Assembly (NCBI GenBank): GCA_039881145.1
Contig: JAYKKI010000008.1
Coordinates: 28,502,501-28,566,500 of the forward strand
Reading direction: 5' to 3'
Length of the DNA stretch: 64,000 nt
From: Druceiella hillmani
Lineage: Eukaryota; Arthropoda; Insecta; Lepidoptera; Hepialidae
The notes below the pieces were generated by a model, which made no database searches, was not told the DNA's origin, and worked only from the letters and a program-made list of their open reading frames with translations. The position numbers and the translations under genes are program-made. Shown here piece by piece: positions 10,441-24,448 of this stretch (its first letter is position 1; every line of letters begins with the position of its first letter).

Positions 10441-13225
10441 TACACAAAGCGTGCTCTCTGAAATCGCATTATCTAAAATAATCTACAGATCGATATCCTT
10501 TTATACGTATATCTCATCTCTTATTATCGGAACGAAGTTCCTTATCGCACGTTACACACTTGGCGAATAAGAGCTAGACCGAAAAGTGTAAGATTTCGAC
10601 CAACACTTTTGATACAGTATAAGCCTTTGCGTGTTTACAAGCGTATGTCAATGTATACGCGTATATAACTACAATATAGATAGATGTACAGCGTACGCAT
10701 CGGCTATATTCGTTTAAGCGTGTGTGTTTAGCAATGGGCACCATAATACTCTCCACTATTTTCAAACTCATGTTATTATTATCAATAAAGAATGAATTGT
10801 GAAAGTGATTCAGTAGAAGTTGAGGATGGTGATGATGAAGCCAGGTAAGTACCAGTGTTAAAGTGACAATAAGTGACATCGACAAAAGTTTACACATATA
10901 TTAACTAATATCAAAATTAAATTATGCAGTACTGTTCACGTATTATGCAAGTTTTGTTTAGTTTAAGATAGTTGCTCGGAACGCTTGGTTACCCTTATTA
11001 TTTTTTTAAGTCGATGCAGTTTTTTTCGAGACACTTAGATAAAATTAAAAACTAAACATTCGTGTCCTATTTTAGTTACTACAACCCAATTATTACTGAT
11101 TACGTTTATAATTAGTTTATATTTTTAAAATAATTAATAATAAAATGTTTATTTTCATAAGTTTTAAAAATATCAATTACAATTTTATTACCATCGTTTC
11201 GTTTATTTTTTTAAATTTCTCATTTAATTACTCTCAAACGTTGTTAACTTATTTCATTGTGCCTGTTATTTAATACATAATATATAGCGACGGGAACTTC
11301 GTTCCAACCTGGTATCCATGACACCTCGTTCTTTTTAACCTATTCCTAACGAGTTGCTTGTATTGTTTTACTTAATTTCACATAAAGTATATTGTATCTC
11401 TGACAAATGTCTCCGTATAAAAACCATCATTTGTTTTTGTTTATTATTTGTACCTGTTGGTTTCTTATTGTAGACTATATAAACTATTATTGAACCAAAA
11501 TTTTTTATATGTCATTTTGGTTGAGAGTAAGATATACTTAGCTTCCAAGTTTCAGTGAAGTATATTAAATAAATAAAGAAGTATTACACTAAACATTCAT
11601 GTGGCTCGCACATACAGCAGTTTATACATATATGTATATATGTATACTGAAACGCACCCATAAAGAGAAAGGCGACCGAATATGATAGAAAAAGAAGGAA
11701 GGCCAATATAGTAATCAATGAAGAAAGGTATAAATATGCTTTGGAATGGGATCAACTTCTTTCGGAAACAAATTTTAAAAGCGTACAATATCAATCAAAT
11801 CCTTCATCGTTTGAAGTGTTTAAATGAAGTACCAACCAAAACGAGGTCTCGTTATAAACTTCTCGTACGCACGATGCTCCCACTGGTGATTCACGCTACA
11901 GGATTTCAAACATCTGAACGGGACACGTGGTCGAAATAGGTCGGAACGTGATCTCAGGGCATTGGCAGCGTCTAACTCTACGAATTTCAACCTAAATAAT
12001 ATCGGTACATACGTATTATGATGCAAATGGTAGCGCACGATTCTCAGTATCCGAATACGGTTCACGAATGCGCGTAACATCGTACACGCACTATACAATA
12101 TTAATGTGTGGGACGGAAGTACCTAACAAACTTGTTCCTTTTTAACACCCTTTATATTAACTTCACTTGTATGTATGTATGAAAGTAACGGAGTCTTTCA
12201 ATTAAATTGTGACCCATTTCTAAACGTCCGAATTATTTAAAATTTTACACACGTATCAAAAATCGATGAGAATACAATAATTTCAGAACTAAAAATGTTG
12301 TATATAAAATTATAGTTTAAAAAAACTAAAAAATACGCTTTTTTAGCAATATGAAATAAAAAAATAAAAAATAATCTTTAAACATAAAGACTTCAATAGT
12401 ATTCATAACTCCTTATAACTTATACAACTTAATTTTATTTTGCTCAACTTCATATTATAAATATTTTTTTTGCTCTCGACTTATATTTACAACAATTGAT
12501 ATCAAGCACCGTACGTTTTTTTTACATTAAAGCTAATTGTTTTTGTTAATCACCTTATTCTTATTTTAAGCTTATTCAAAAAAGTTATATCGAGTTGCGA
12601 GACATCCTTTCACTCTTGACCAAAATCTTTATAATTTTTATGTTTGTTTTTATTTTCTTACTTCATATTGTCATAAAAGCGCGTTATTTTTTATTTTTTC
12701 TAAACTATAATTTTATATAGAAGAATCTTTCTTTTGTGAATTGCTTAAATTATTTTTACCAAAATGTTTAACCTAAATTAATAAAAAACTAATAAACCTT
12801 TCACAATTAAAACAATCCCCATTTTATAAGTCTAAGTGACTATTTTAGAAATATTGGAGTTAAAAGGATAAAGAAATACATAATTTTCCAAAGTTTAACT
12901 TCAATACAATAGAGTACATAACCTGAATTTAGCTAAAAACTTTTCTTTTTATTTAAATAAACAGTACAGGCATAGCATTCTCTTCACACGTAACTAACTC
13001 ACTGCCAATACAAATACATCTCAATAACTGCGCTGTAAGATAAGATACCATATTCTTCAGATGCAATAATACCTTTTTTGTAATAGTCCGCTCTATCCGA
13101 GCTAAAAACTGGTTACTAACTGGTTGGTCGTGTATCTTAACCGCAAGCCGGTCTCGGGATCGTAAGTATTTGCGGACGAGGGATGAATATTTCTTTCAAT
13201 TAGGTTGCTTCACCAGCTTGACTAG
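10441..13225. other. AT-rich non-coding stretch
   Basis: No supported gene. A more GC-rich patch at 11810-12110 contains overlapping frames on both strands (11718-11939 + and 11820-12098 -) with no recognised motif. The rest is T-rich and featureless. Confidence 0.45.
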
Positions 13226-13278
13226 TTCGAATATCGATCAATACTAGTTATATCGATCAAAACTAGTTATATCGATTT
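13226..13278. repeat. Short tandem repeat of an ATCGAT/ACTAGT unit
   Basis: TATCGATCAATACTAGT, then TATCGATCAAAACTAGT, then TATCGAT: a 22-bp unit repeated about 2.4 times, preceded by a related ACTAGTTCGAATATCGAT. Confidence 0.75.
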
Positions 13279-15039
13279 AAAAAAAAAACGACGACGATTA
13301 AAATTAAGTTTTTAGTCTAGAGAAGAAACTAAGTCAATTACAGCATAGATTTGCTTATTAGGCACTGTTTAAAGGCATTGGAAAAAATATGTGAATCCAA
13401 AGAGTAATTGTAGTGACAGAAGTAAAGTTATATAAAAAAATATTAATTTATATTTTGTACTAATATATACTAAAAGATATCTATTACAAGTACTAAAAGA
13501 ACAGTTGAAACTATTGATATCAAGTTTTTCATTATCAAGTACGCTTTCATATATATTTCACGTCATAAAAATGTCACGGCCGCTATTATTTCCAACCTCT
13601 CCTCTTCATTCTTCACATTATTTTCCACATGACTAATAAACATAATATGGAGTCGAGACTTTAGTCTAAAATTAAATTTAATTGGAACGAGGAATATTCC
13701 TTAAATAAATTATTCATTTACAAACTTCGCTTGCCTGACATTTAACAAGGCAATAATTTTCATGCAGAAACAAGTTTCTCTACTTAGCTAATTATGGCGA
13801 TATTTCGACTGAAATTTACTAGATTTAGCCAACTACTCCTAAACTACGCAAATTCATTACCGTCTTAGTTACACCGTAATCAGCTAAATAGCAACCTTTG
13901 CAGATGTTTTGTTTCCTGAAGTCGGTCCTCTGCTGACGATTTCACGCTTATTATACGGGTATCAACTGGATGCTACTAACTTTACCAATGTTGAAGTTAA
14001 TTCTAACCGTTGAATCAAATTACATTTCATGTACAAATTCAATTTATTTTTCCAAATCATGTTTTATGCTTCAATAATCTCGAGTATTTTAGAAATAAAA
14101 CGTTTTTCTTGTTTAGTATTCTTAGCGTGTATAATACTTACGCCGTCATATTAAGGTCGACAAACAATTTGTTTCTATAATGCATCACTTTTCTGGAGGA
14201 ATTTGTGACTTTCACAAAAATGTTGCATTTTGTCTATTTCACGCTTATGTCTATTTAAAATAAAATGAAACATTGCCTGTAAAATACGCCTATCTCTATA
14301 CATTATTTCTCAAATGTGTTTTTATCGGTACACCATATCTCCTTTAATACTTCATCAAAAGCAATGATTGAATTCAAAATTGCTATAATTTTGAAGATTA
14401 ACTTCACCGATAATAGCGAAAAATAAACAAACAATTCAAAATTAATTTTTTAATTATTTTTTTAATTTTCAATATATTTCTTAAAGTTATTTATATTGTA
14501 AACAGCGCCTTCTATTGGCAATCTATTAACTAAATGTTGTATATTTTACCGCATACTTAGTTATACTTTTTTACGCTAGAAAGTTCGTATTAGTAATCAT
14601 TTATGACAAAACAATTTGAAACAGGGCACGGAACCCTCAATGCACGGCCTATTATATATAAACTAACAAATAAATTAGTTTTCCCTTACTTATTTTCATA
14701 TTATATTACCATTCGGTGACTAGGAAATTATTCGCACGGGCCAACTAGTTTAGTATAATAGTTTTAGCGTATAAATTAATATTCTCTTCATAAGTATCAG
14801 CACGCTTACCCGGCCTTATCACTTTATTCGAGTAGATATATATAAGTAAGAAAAAAATAGAATACGATAAAATCGAAAATGACAACAATAAATATTAAAC
14901 ATTTATATAATGAAAACTTTTTATTATTTGGTAAATAAAAAATTTATTGAGCGAACTAAGCCTTTATAAATATTCCCTTTAAATAACGCTGGATTAATAT
15001 TTTGGCCTCACGTAGCTATCAGCCAAAGAATATTCTCAA
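13279..15039. other. AT-rich non-coding stretch
   Basis: No coding frame, RNA gene or repeat recognised on either strand. Confidence 0.45.
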
Positions 15040-15390
15040 AAAAACTGCCCAGCACAAGTAGAACTCACCCTGCGGGGGTAACAGACATTTAGGTACTTAT
15101 CATGTAAGATAACATACCTAGTATCTTTATTAAATTATTTACAAATATAAAATTTTTCACAAAGTACACTTTTACTTTAGATCAAAGTACACTTTTACTT
15201 TATATCTTTCACACGTGTGAAAACACCGTGCATATTTGAAAAATTATAATATCAAAGATAACGCTACAATTTTCCTACAATCTTTGCCTATACTTCTAAA
15301 GACTGTATTTTTTCATAATTTCAGGTTGAATAGTTTCTCAAATAAGAGGACGGGATGAGTGCATATATTTTTACATATATTTCTGAAGAT
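15040..15390 (+). repeat. R1 dispersed repeat, copy at 15.0-15.4 kb
   Basis: Collinear with 1990-2340: AGCACAAGTAGAACTCACC, GGTACTTATCATG, AAATTTTTCACAAAGTA, CACACGTGTGAAAAC, CCGTGCATATTTGAAAAAT, TTTTCCTACAATC and TTTTTCATAATTTCAGG in the same order. It carries a small internal duplication (AAAGTACACTTTTACTTTA twice at 15162-15202). The sequence after 15540 (CAAATTTTCTACGTCAAGCA) looks like the middle of the ACGGAACCCTAAAA family, so two repeats may abut here. Confidence 0.6.
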
Positions 15391-15569
15391 ATACTACCAA
15401 AAATTATGAAAAAATATATTTGGGGCCCTTATCATTACCCTTCAAATGATAACCGTAAATGGAATTCGAAGAGTTTAATTTTACCTTCTGAAATTTCCAT
15501 ACAAATATTATTATTTTATTAATATGCCAAATTTTCTACGTCAAGCAGTTTCTGAGAGAAATGACCAAG

Positions 15570-18260
15570 ACAGATATTGAAGTATGAAACGCTAAACAAA
15601 AACCCGAAACCTAAAACACTAGTCTGATTTATTGGAATTTCGTAATATGCAGAAGAGTTGTCAAAAGATTTAAAATGACTGTCCGTTGCTTAGCGTAAAA
15701 ACTGGCACATCCACTTTAAAAATAAAGATTATTCTCCGCAACCAGCAAAATCGGTGTGAACGCTCGCCCTTGATCTCATTATTAGGAAGAACTAAGTAAC
15801 GATCTATTTATGAATCGATAAATTTGATTTCGACGAGTAGCGGGCGTTCGCCTTAAATGAAGTTTAGTACCAGCCCGCGTAGCATTTCAATCACCTCAAA
15901 GCCACTCCAGCGAATTATTAACTTAGCATTCATAACCATAATTCTTTATATTTATTGCCTCGTTATGTGCAATAAATTCATTCGTCTGAAGTTCCCGGCA
16001 GAGCAAAGACCTCGGTATATTATTTGTTATTTAGTTAGGTGCGAAGCATAAATTTAAGTTAAAAGCTTTAGTCGATTGTTATTAGTAACATATTGGCTAA
16101 AGCTCTCAAGAGTGTAATATATATTAAATAGTATAACAATGAAACATTAGGTGCATTTTCAGTGTGAGTTCGAAGTCAACTCTGCGTCGCAAGATTAAAG
16201 GTAACAATTTGGATTGGCACAGATTAAACCATGACTTGGACGTCTTCAATACTTACTGATCTAAACACTTCAGTATGTAATATGTATGATCGATCCCGAA
16301 GCGGGGGGACATTATATGCACATGTATAAGCCTCTTGTGAAGCTGTCGCAATTGAAGATTATAACGTCATGTGACCCATGACACATAAAGTCTCTGATAT
16401 CCTTTCTATAAAAGCATTTACAAGAAAAACCTTAGGTTTTGATATACTTCTTGGAATATTTTTGATATACTGAGGAGTTAACACTACCGAACACAGACTA
16501 GAGGGCTAAATATCGAAATTAAATATAACTACATACATAATCTCTATTTTAGTTGTTTTTTTATTTTTCCGGATATCGTACATAACCAATGTATCTATTT
16601 AAAAAAGTTTATTCTCTCTAAAGTAACAATTTCTTAACGGTCCAGTTAAATATTTTTTGTCATTATAAATTAAAATCCGTATAAAAAATTCCTACATTTC
16701 TGGCTACACTTTGATAAAGGTGCACGGAAGGTAGTGATGGGCAGAGTATGCAATTTTAGAACTTGAGTAATTTAGTACTCAAATAATATTATATCTGAAG
16801 ATACTCAGATAAAAAGAATGTCCAATAAAAGAGGAGCCAAAACTAGTAAAAGAACATTCTCAGTCCAGTTTTGGAATAAACAGAAATATCTCCAATACTG
16901 GAATAAATGTTAGCACCTGTAGCATCTACTTTTAATTAATTTGGTATAACACCTACTCAAGGTGAAACAGTACTTACTAACGAAATCATCAATTGTTTAC
17001 TTAGAATAATACAAAACGTAACAGTGAGCAACTTAAATTAAGCTAATATATTAGATTACAAAGAAATTATTAGGTTCCTTAAAGCATTCTAATAGCGAGA
17101 GTGTAATTTTTTTTGTATTCCGATAAAGAACATTTCTCGAAACTGAACTCGAGTACTCACAGTACTCGATATAATAATTCAAGTATCAACTATCTGAATA
17201 CCGTATTGCAGTTACTCACTACACTCGAGTGCATTAGAAAATTTGAGTACCGTACCGTGTCAATTTGTCTCGGTCTACCACTTACAGAAGGGAGACCTGA
17301 TAAGGTATGGCTGAATCAAATTCAGAATTTACTGACATAAAGCCCAGCATGTATGAAAATCTTGCATAAAATATAATGAAATAAGAATCGAAGAGTGGAA
17401 GATAGCGTGATAGGTACAATATGGAAATCATTTCAAAACTACGACGTATCGAACTAATACCGAAGAAAGTCATAAAATTTTATGAGTATAAAATTTGAGG
17501 CACCCGTAAAGTGTGGGAAGTTCCGTGCTTCAAAATAAACGTGAAAACATGAAAAGTGCAAAGGCTATTTACACTATATTTATACACCCAAGTAATCTGG
17601 ACGAGCACTTCGCCCGTTAACGTTACGTTAACGGGCGAACGGGCGCCCGTTACGTTCAAGCACCAACCGCTTTCGGAGAAATCATTATATTTATAGATCC
17701 TCTCGTACACAGGACGTAAGGACTTCAGCGGCTACGAGGCACTGTCTACGTACACGGTACTACATCAAAGTACTCAAAGTGTTTAATCATTAATGTACCC
17801 GCGCTTACAATTCGTTATTGAATTGAGAGAAATGCAAGTTAGCATCACAGGCAAACATCAAATTACACTTGTTGCCGGAGAATTAGGATAATTAAAAAAT
17901 AAATTTAAAAACTCTATTACACTAGAAGCTACTTGAAAAGGTGAAAACAAACCAGACCACATTTATTACATGTGTGCAGCTAATTCGTACGACTAGGTAT
18001 GTGTAACGCAAATCGATATAATAGAATATATTTATCATAATTTGAGGGTCATTACACCGAATAAGTTACCTCAACTCTCATCTAATGGAAAATGATTAAT
18101 AGATTATCAATAGTCCGTAGAATTTGCCGGCCCTCTAAAGTCGTAATAATCAACAGTGGTTATAAATTGGTGGAGATCTAAAATGGATCCCAGACTTCCG
18201 CATAGTCGGATAAAAAATGCTTGATAACTCAAATCAGGTAATTACAAAATAATATACGCA
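15570..18260. other. Non-coding stretch with minor palindromes
   Basis: No supported gene. At 16733-16790 the phrase TAGTGATGGGCAGAGTATGC resembles the end of a hAT-type element, but no matching right end was found. The 17.6 kb palindrome is listed separately. Frames at 15857-16051, 17113-17340 and 17282-17710 have no recognisable features. Confidence 0.4.
17611..17637. repeat. Perfect GC-rich palindrome
   Basis: CGCCCGTTAACG, loop TTA, CGTTAACGGGCG: two perfect 12-bp arms. It is followed by a second palindrome, ACGGGCGCCCGT, at 17639-17650. These G+C-rich arms contrast with the AT-rich surroundings. Confidence 0.85.
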
Positions 18261-18304
18261 ATTACATAATATGCAAATATTATTATATTTGCATATTATG
18301 TAAT
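18261..18304. repeat. Perfect hairpin, 20-bp arms, 4-base loop
   Basis: The arm at 18261-18280 starts ATTACATAATATGC and its exact reverse complement is at 18285-18304, with loop TATT. Sequence outside the arms is not complementary. It could be a tiny foldback insertion; no transcript evidence is visible. Confidence 0.9.
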
Positions 18305-18394
18305 GCACTAGAATATAATCTTAACTTGTGTACCATAACTTTAGTTATATTGTAAGGAAAGATCGAACGGGTCTACAAAAATATTGAAAATGTT

Positions 18395-18665
18395 TGAAGA
18401 ACTTTGGATCCCAGATTTTAAGAATAGCAGTCTTTCCTGGTCTTCGTGCGGGAAGTTTCTACTATATGTATATATTTATAGATGTCTAAACTTTGTTCCT
18501 CTGGGATGCACCTGGAACGATATGCTAAATTCTGATAAGACAGTGTGATAAGTAATTTAATCACTAATTTGCGAGTGAAAATGCATTATTAAATGCGTAT
18601 ACCAATTAAATAAATACCGTCATCTAGCGGATAATTATAAAACTACACATTCACGGATAGTATTT
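18395..18665 (+). repeat. Dispersed repeat shared with 27.9-28.4 kb
   Basis: Shares with 28100-28160 the collinear block AATAAATAC(C/T)(G/A)(T/C)CATCTAG and a following ATTAT(A)AAACTACACAT-type run, and upstream a CTGGGATGCACC / CTGGGGTGTACCC phrase. These look like decayed copies of one lepidopteran retroelement tail. Boundaries are approximate. Confidence 0.45.
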
Positions 18666-19590
18666 AATAAAAGTAAGAGACGTTAAAAACCTGTAAGTAA
18701 AAACGACAACCAATTTGATAAAAAAGCAGAAATACTATAAAGTCAAAAATTATTATATATTTTTGGTAAGATCGTGACGCTGATTCTGGTTATGAAAACC
18801 GAGAAGAAAAAGTTAAAGCATTTCAGTAAAAATCTGTAAAAGACGCGACCGGATAAATGACAGTAACCAGGTATGAAGTCACGAAAACCGAAGATAAACT
18901 GGAAATGTGGCCACTAAAGACCCCTCCAATACTCTAATTAGCGCGATCCCAAGCCAAAATCCTTGCATGAATATTAACCTCGCTTACAACTTCAGTAAGT
19001 AGCGCGGCGCGATCAATTTCCAAACAGTTTAAAGCGACTACTGACGAATAGTCCAAATAAAGCTACCTCCAGCCGAAATATCAAAATCGCCTACAATTTT
19101 GGTCGAATAACGCGCGCTCACTCCTGTCACTCCACGACAAACGGAGCATGTGGAATAGGTGGGGGTTTGCACTGTTTGCGTCACAAATAATATAATAAAC
19201 AGATGATTAATTTCAAGCTATTGTGTGAAAAAGTAGAGCAATTTGTTTTTATTTTTCTATATTCTCTTATTCTTTGAGCTAGTGAAGTTACCGCGAGAAA
19301 GCCGCAAATTGACTGTTGTAACTTTTCAAATTTTCGTTTATAAATATATACAGGTAAATCGGATGACGGTACGGCTTTATACGTCTGATGAGATATGGTG
19401 CGGTGGAGCGACCGTGCATGTTTTTATTTTATCCGCGCATCCATTTGGAGCCGCCCCAAAAGATGAATGACGCGTCCGTCAGAGGCCAGTTTAAAACAAA
19501 ATAATATAATTTAATATGCCCTCGTAAAATTAGTTGCAAGACTATATAATGTCTGGTAAAAACACACAAAACTGTAAAAATGTGAGCAAG
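18666..19590. other. Non-coding stretch with CpG-rich patch
   Basis: 18930-19150 is richer in CpG (several GCGCG runs) than the flanks and not repetitive within this window, as a regulatory element might be. No exon recognised. Confidence 0.35.
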
Positions 19591-19633
19591 CCATTTTATT
19601 CACATACTATAAAATGATATGTGAATAAAATGG
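19591..19633. repeat. Perfect hairpin, 16-bp arms
   Basis: CCATTTTATTCACATA at 19591-19606 and its exact reverse complement at 19618-19633, with an 11-base loop. Confidence 0.9.
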
Positions 19634-19789
19634 TGTAATCTAATTTCGACATCTATTGTGAAAGAAATTCCCTTTGTCAACCTACCTACAGTTAATTAAC
19701 AACTCCTTAACAGCTACCCAGGCAGCTACTTAATAAATTATTAATCTTGCCTTACCACTTTTTCTGACCATTTCGGTATATATATCTAA

Positions 19790-20107
19790 AAGAATGCCAC
19801 TTAAAATTCCTAAAAAAAAATGTTTTGAGTCCCTTATAAATTCCTTTGAAACGAGTATCTCTTGAAAGTTACGATAAATATTACAAAAGAAAAAATTAAT
19901 TTATCTAATTTGCTCTCTCTAAAATTACCGTTTAAATATTTCTAAGTGTTAACTATTGCAAAGTATACCGATTAAATCTCTATAACTACGCCAAATTTTA
20001 AGTTTCAACGCTCAGCGGTTTCTAAAAAGTAGGTTGTGACAGACAGACGTATACATGTGTGATTTTATAAGGGTTTCGTTTTTCCTTTTGTGATACGGAA
20101 TCCTAAA
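19790..20107 (+). repeat. Dispersed repeat ending ACGGAACCCTAAAA (copy 2)
   Basis: The 3' part reads CTCAGCGGTTTCT, then GTGACAGACAGACG, ATAAGGGTTTCGTTTTTCC and GATACGGAATCCTAAAA at 19995-20107. The 5' limit is uncertain. Confidence 0.65.
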
Positions 20108-22180
20108 ATGATAATCTTTAATTGGGTAAGTAATATTTGTGGTATCTGAAATCTTCAGAATACTGTATATTAAAAGAATAATTTGTTAATAAGTAAAATG
20201 TCATGCAATAACTTTTGTAAATGACGGAAAACATTTCATTTACACCTTACGATTGCCATATGATAAAAACACATGTCCTTAATTGGTTTTTAATAGACAA
20301 AAATATGTAGCTGTTTATAATACCCATTTTTTGAAATGCTTACTACTTTTCTTTTTTTATATAACTCCATTTTACTTTTTTATATACTACTATTTAATTA
20401 GTAATATTACTCATTTACCTAATAAATAGTACATATTTGTGCGTATTGAAATCATAATTAATCATGAATGTGGTAAAAAATGTGGCTTACAAAACTTCAA
20501 AATATTGAAAATTATTTAACGATCCGCCAGTTAACACTATGTCAAAATTATTAATTCTCGTTATTAAACGATGTTACGATTTTTATATAAAGATACTCTA
20601 CGATTTCTTATGGAATACTGGTTAAATCGATAAACAAACGTCAAACATGACATCCAACAAAGTAAAAGTATTTATGTTTAGTATGCCTATTTCTGTCAAC
20701 CCTTTTCTATTATATACCATATCGTGTTAAAGAAGGTTAACCTCAAAATCGTTAAATATTATATGGTCATCGATATTTACAAACTAATTAAATATGGTTT
20801 TATTACCGGATTCCTTGAATAATTTAAGACGCAATAACAAACAAAAATTTGACAAAAATACTACTCCACATACTATCGGATGAAACCTACTTACAACAAA
20901 CAGAATGTCTATACAACATTCGTACAAAATTATACTTTATAATAACGCTATTCGCCCACAGCAAAACTTAATGATGACGCATATTGTAACCCCAAACATA
21001 ACCCGCAAATTGCATGCACCGGTTACTCGCGGTCAGACTGCATAAACACGAAGCTATTGCATATGGTAATACCAAATATAAGAAGTGGAGTTTATGTTTA
21101 GCTTTATTATGCTAAAATGGATTAAACCGCGTAACAGCAACGTCCTGTGTATATTACTGACCAGACTGGTTCCCTGGAAGTACACAATGTAAGCGGATAC
21201 GTGGGCTGGTTGGCTTGCGACGCTAAAATTAGAATAAAGTTTGGGATGAATAACACGGTTATGAGTAGTAAGTTTTGTGTAAACACCTAGATATAAAAAC
21301 TTATTAGCGATTATTTAAATTTAAACGACTACTTCTCTGTCTTCTAACAAATTCTTGTGTCAAGTTTGTCATAAATCATCCGTTTATCGTAATGCTGTCA
21401 TTGTTGTTAACCATTTAAAGCAAAGCGCCTAATAGCGTTTACTAGTTTTGGTCATAAAATTCAATCGATAAGACCCACGCCTGGAAGAGAACTATAAATC
21501 ATACATCTACGAGGTAAAATGCCTTCCTATAATATTTACACACGATGTGGTCAAACAAATCGTACTCCGCATTGAAATGGCACAAAATAACGCGCCGCAG
21601 CTCAGGCGCGCAGCCGTAACAATACACGAGCGAGCTTATCAAAGCAGCTGCTATTGTGAATAAAACGAACGTCCGTTGTCTTGCGCACGCTCGTGTGCAC
21701 AGACAACCTGTGTGTGGTCAGACGTACAATTTGCGTAATGCCCACGTCACAACGAAATAAAATAAATACGGATTCAAAATTAAGACTAAATCGATTTTAG
21801 TATGACTTATAATTAACTAACCAGACACAATTAATTCAATAAATACATCGTAATAATCCACGATACTTGTATTTTATGAAGTGAAATACATTATAACAAT
21901 TACATGGAATGTATATAGTTAGAAAATATAATTTTATAATTCTTTTTGTAAAAATTTAAATGTTACGTTTTAGAATTTATCCTGATAAACACAACCGTTA
22001 AAATCAAAAAGCTACAGCTAGAATAGAGAGATCAATGTATTTCGAACTGTATTTTCGCTAAGTTATTATTCGTAAACATTATGTAATTCGTTCCGACCAC
22101 AAAGTAATAAAGGTTGAGGAAAAACACGTAGTTATAAACTTTAACATGTACGTTTTGGCAGAGTATTCAACTTGGCTATG
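20108..22180. other. Non-coding stretch with CpG-rich patch
   Basis: No supported gene or repeat. 21560-21740 is CpG-rich and unique within the window (several GCGCGC and CACGCTCGTG motifs), contrasting with the AT-rich surroundings. Confidence 0.4.
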
Positions 22181-22273
22181 TAAGTTCTGTTTAACAACTG
22201 GCAACCAAGTTTTAGCAGGATAATTCTGTAAGTTTTTAACAACCGGCAACCAAGTGTAAGCAGGATAATTCTG
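22181..22273. repeat. Tandem duplication, 45-48 bp unit
   Basis: Two adjacent copies at 22181-22228 and 22229-22273, each containing TAAGTT, AACAAC(T/C)GGCAACCAAGT and AGCAGGATAATTCTG. Confidence 0.85.
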
Positions 22274-24448
22274 AAAGTTTTACATCAAGTTGTTCAATTA
22301 CGTCGATAGGTTGCGTTGCTTCTATTTAACCCTCCGGGATTTTAAATCCAGAGGCATTTAACATTTTACGTCTCTCAACCACTAAACAATATTCTGCAGC
22401 CTTCTTCCTACTGAATGTGTTTCTCGACATATTTCTCTGTATTAATTTTCTGTATTGATTAAATTGCTATAATTATCCGTTTTATATAAATACAAATACC
22501 GCGGTAGGATCGCAGCCTAATCGTCGTATGCACACTAGCCGGACAGACGTGGAAACTCAGTTGAGCAGAGTTCCGCCCGGTGCGTACCCACGCCCGCGCG
22601 TGTACCTAGCGAGGGGGAAATGGTCATACTATGTAACTGTGGCACGGTATCCTGGGTTTTACCTTGTAACTTACGTAACCATATTTCCAATACTAGTCGT
22701 TATAAAAATATAACAGCCAGTTAATTAGATTAAAGGGGGAATATGGACTGCAATGAGCCATAATACCATTCCACTTATACCTTATACCATTCCACCAAAT
22801 TGTAGTGTAAACCTAACATGGTTCAAGGAAATTTATCAGGTTTGCCAAGATCAGGGTTGCGACTAATGTCATAGCTATTTTATTTTGTCTTTGGGAAGCG
22901 CAAAAGAAATGGAATATGAAACCAATTAAAAATATGAATCGCAAGTATTTTAACAGCTGACAGCCTTAATATAGATGATTCAACCCAACGATGGAAGTGC
23001 TCAATATCTAATATAATGATCAAAGATTCTATTTTTTGTCTATTTTCATAACAGAACTATCTTTCCCTGACAATAGAGTGTTACCGAGCATTTTTACACA
23101 TGAGTAAAATTGTTTCGTTAAAGCGAATTACGTAAAAAAAATGCAGGACAAATAATAAATAAGTTTCGCTTATATAAAGTCTTACAATCGTTCTTTAATT
23201 GACAAGAAATAACGATGCCTTAACAAGGATTAGACGTTAAGAACCTAGTTACGAAACACGCTATCTATAATAAGACCGCTATACGAGTTTAATGAGCTAA
23301 CGCAAATAATAATTTTATAAAATACAACAGAGCAAATGCGGTATTCAAGCAACAGATATATTTTGTAAATAATTGTTAACACCCTCAGTTTGTATTCTGA
23401 AGATAAGGTTACTATGAATACAATACCCATTTCAAAAAATATTTCGTCCAAAACAGTAAATTCTTTACGTCATTTTTCCTATGTTACCTTTAATGCCTTA
23501 CTGAAATACATCCCTGTATCATCTTTTTTATTCAAAAATAGAAAGCTGATTTATATTAAATATGAAACCGTCACACAATTAAACAGAACAATACCGCGTG
23601 AAATAAACACTAAAACATTAACATCAAAACAAAGCCCATACCAGTATCGTCTTCGTCCATTCCTATATATGTAGTAGTCAGTCTCTTGTATAATCGTTGC
23701 AGTGACGTAAGGAATTTAATCATATTTTGCAGCAAGTTAAAAGCTTACCCACTGCATCGCAGCTAAACGAGGTCTACTTAAAGTAATAAGTATGAAGATT
23801 TATCACGTTATAAACGGTTTTACGCTGCGCAAGCGGCCGTTAATAGTGAGGCCGCAAGAGCTTTTCCATCCGCGAATGTAGGTCGGCCGATGATAGAAGC
23901 TTCTGTTCTTTGAATGCTTCGAGTCGCAATTGTGCAACGTTCATCGCTCATTTTATAGCCACCGAAGTTGTGTGTTCTCTGCGCTTTAATGAACATATCA
24001 ATATTTAATAAGGGACATCATACTTGCGTAAAGATAAACTTTTTGGTGCAACTTATTATGCAATTGTTAGACCTTATCAAGACTACGTAATTATTATGAA
24101 ATAAATTTTATGATTAACATACATAATACTAATAATATCAACAAAGAGTATATCGTTTCTTTAAAGACGCATTTAACATACGTAAGCTTCATTATGTTTA
24201 AAATTTATGTCCATATTTAGAAGCGTAGTGTAGATAACTTTTCTAATCAAACTCTGAATTATGACAAGTATTAGAAATTTTGTCAATTTGCATTCTTACT
24301 AGTACTACTACACAATTAAAACAAACTAATTTATTATATTAATTTAATCATATGCGCTTCAAGTAACTCCTTCACATAAAATTTGCATCAATATCCCTGA
24401 TGGAGCAAGTTAACAATGGTTGCGAATACGGTACTTGACTCGTTCTAA
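22274..24448. other. Non-coding stretch
   Basis: No supported gene. GC-rich patches at 22500-22640 and 23820-23960 are unique within the window. Open frames at 23245-23451 (-) and 23390-23674 (+) overlap each other and have no recognisable features. Confidence 0.4.

Noticed and set aside
16733..17280. Possible hAT transposon starting TAGTGATGGGCAGAGTATGC
   Set aside because: The left end looks right, but no inverted right end, 8-bp duplication or transposase piece was found.
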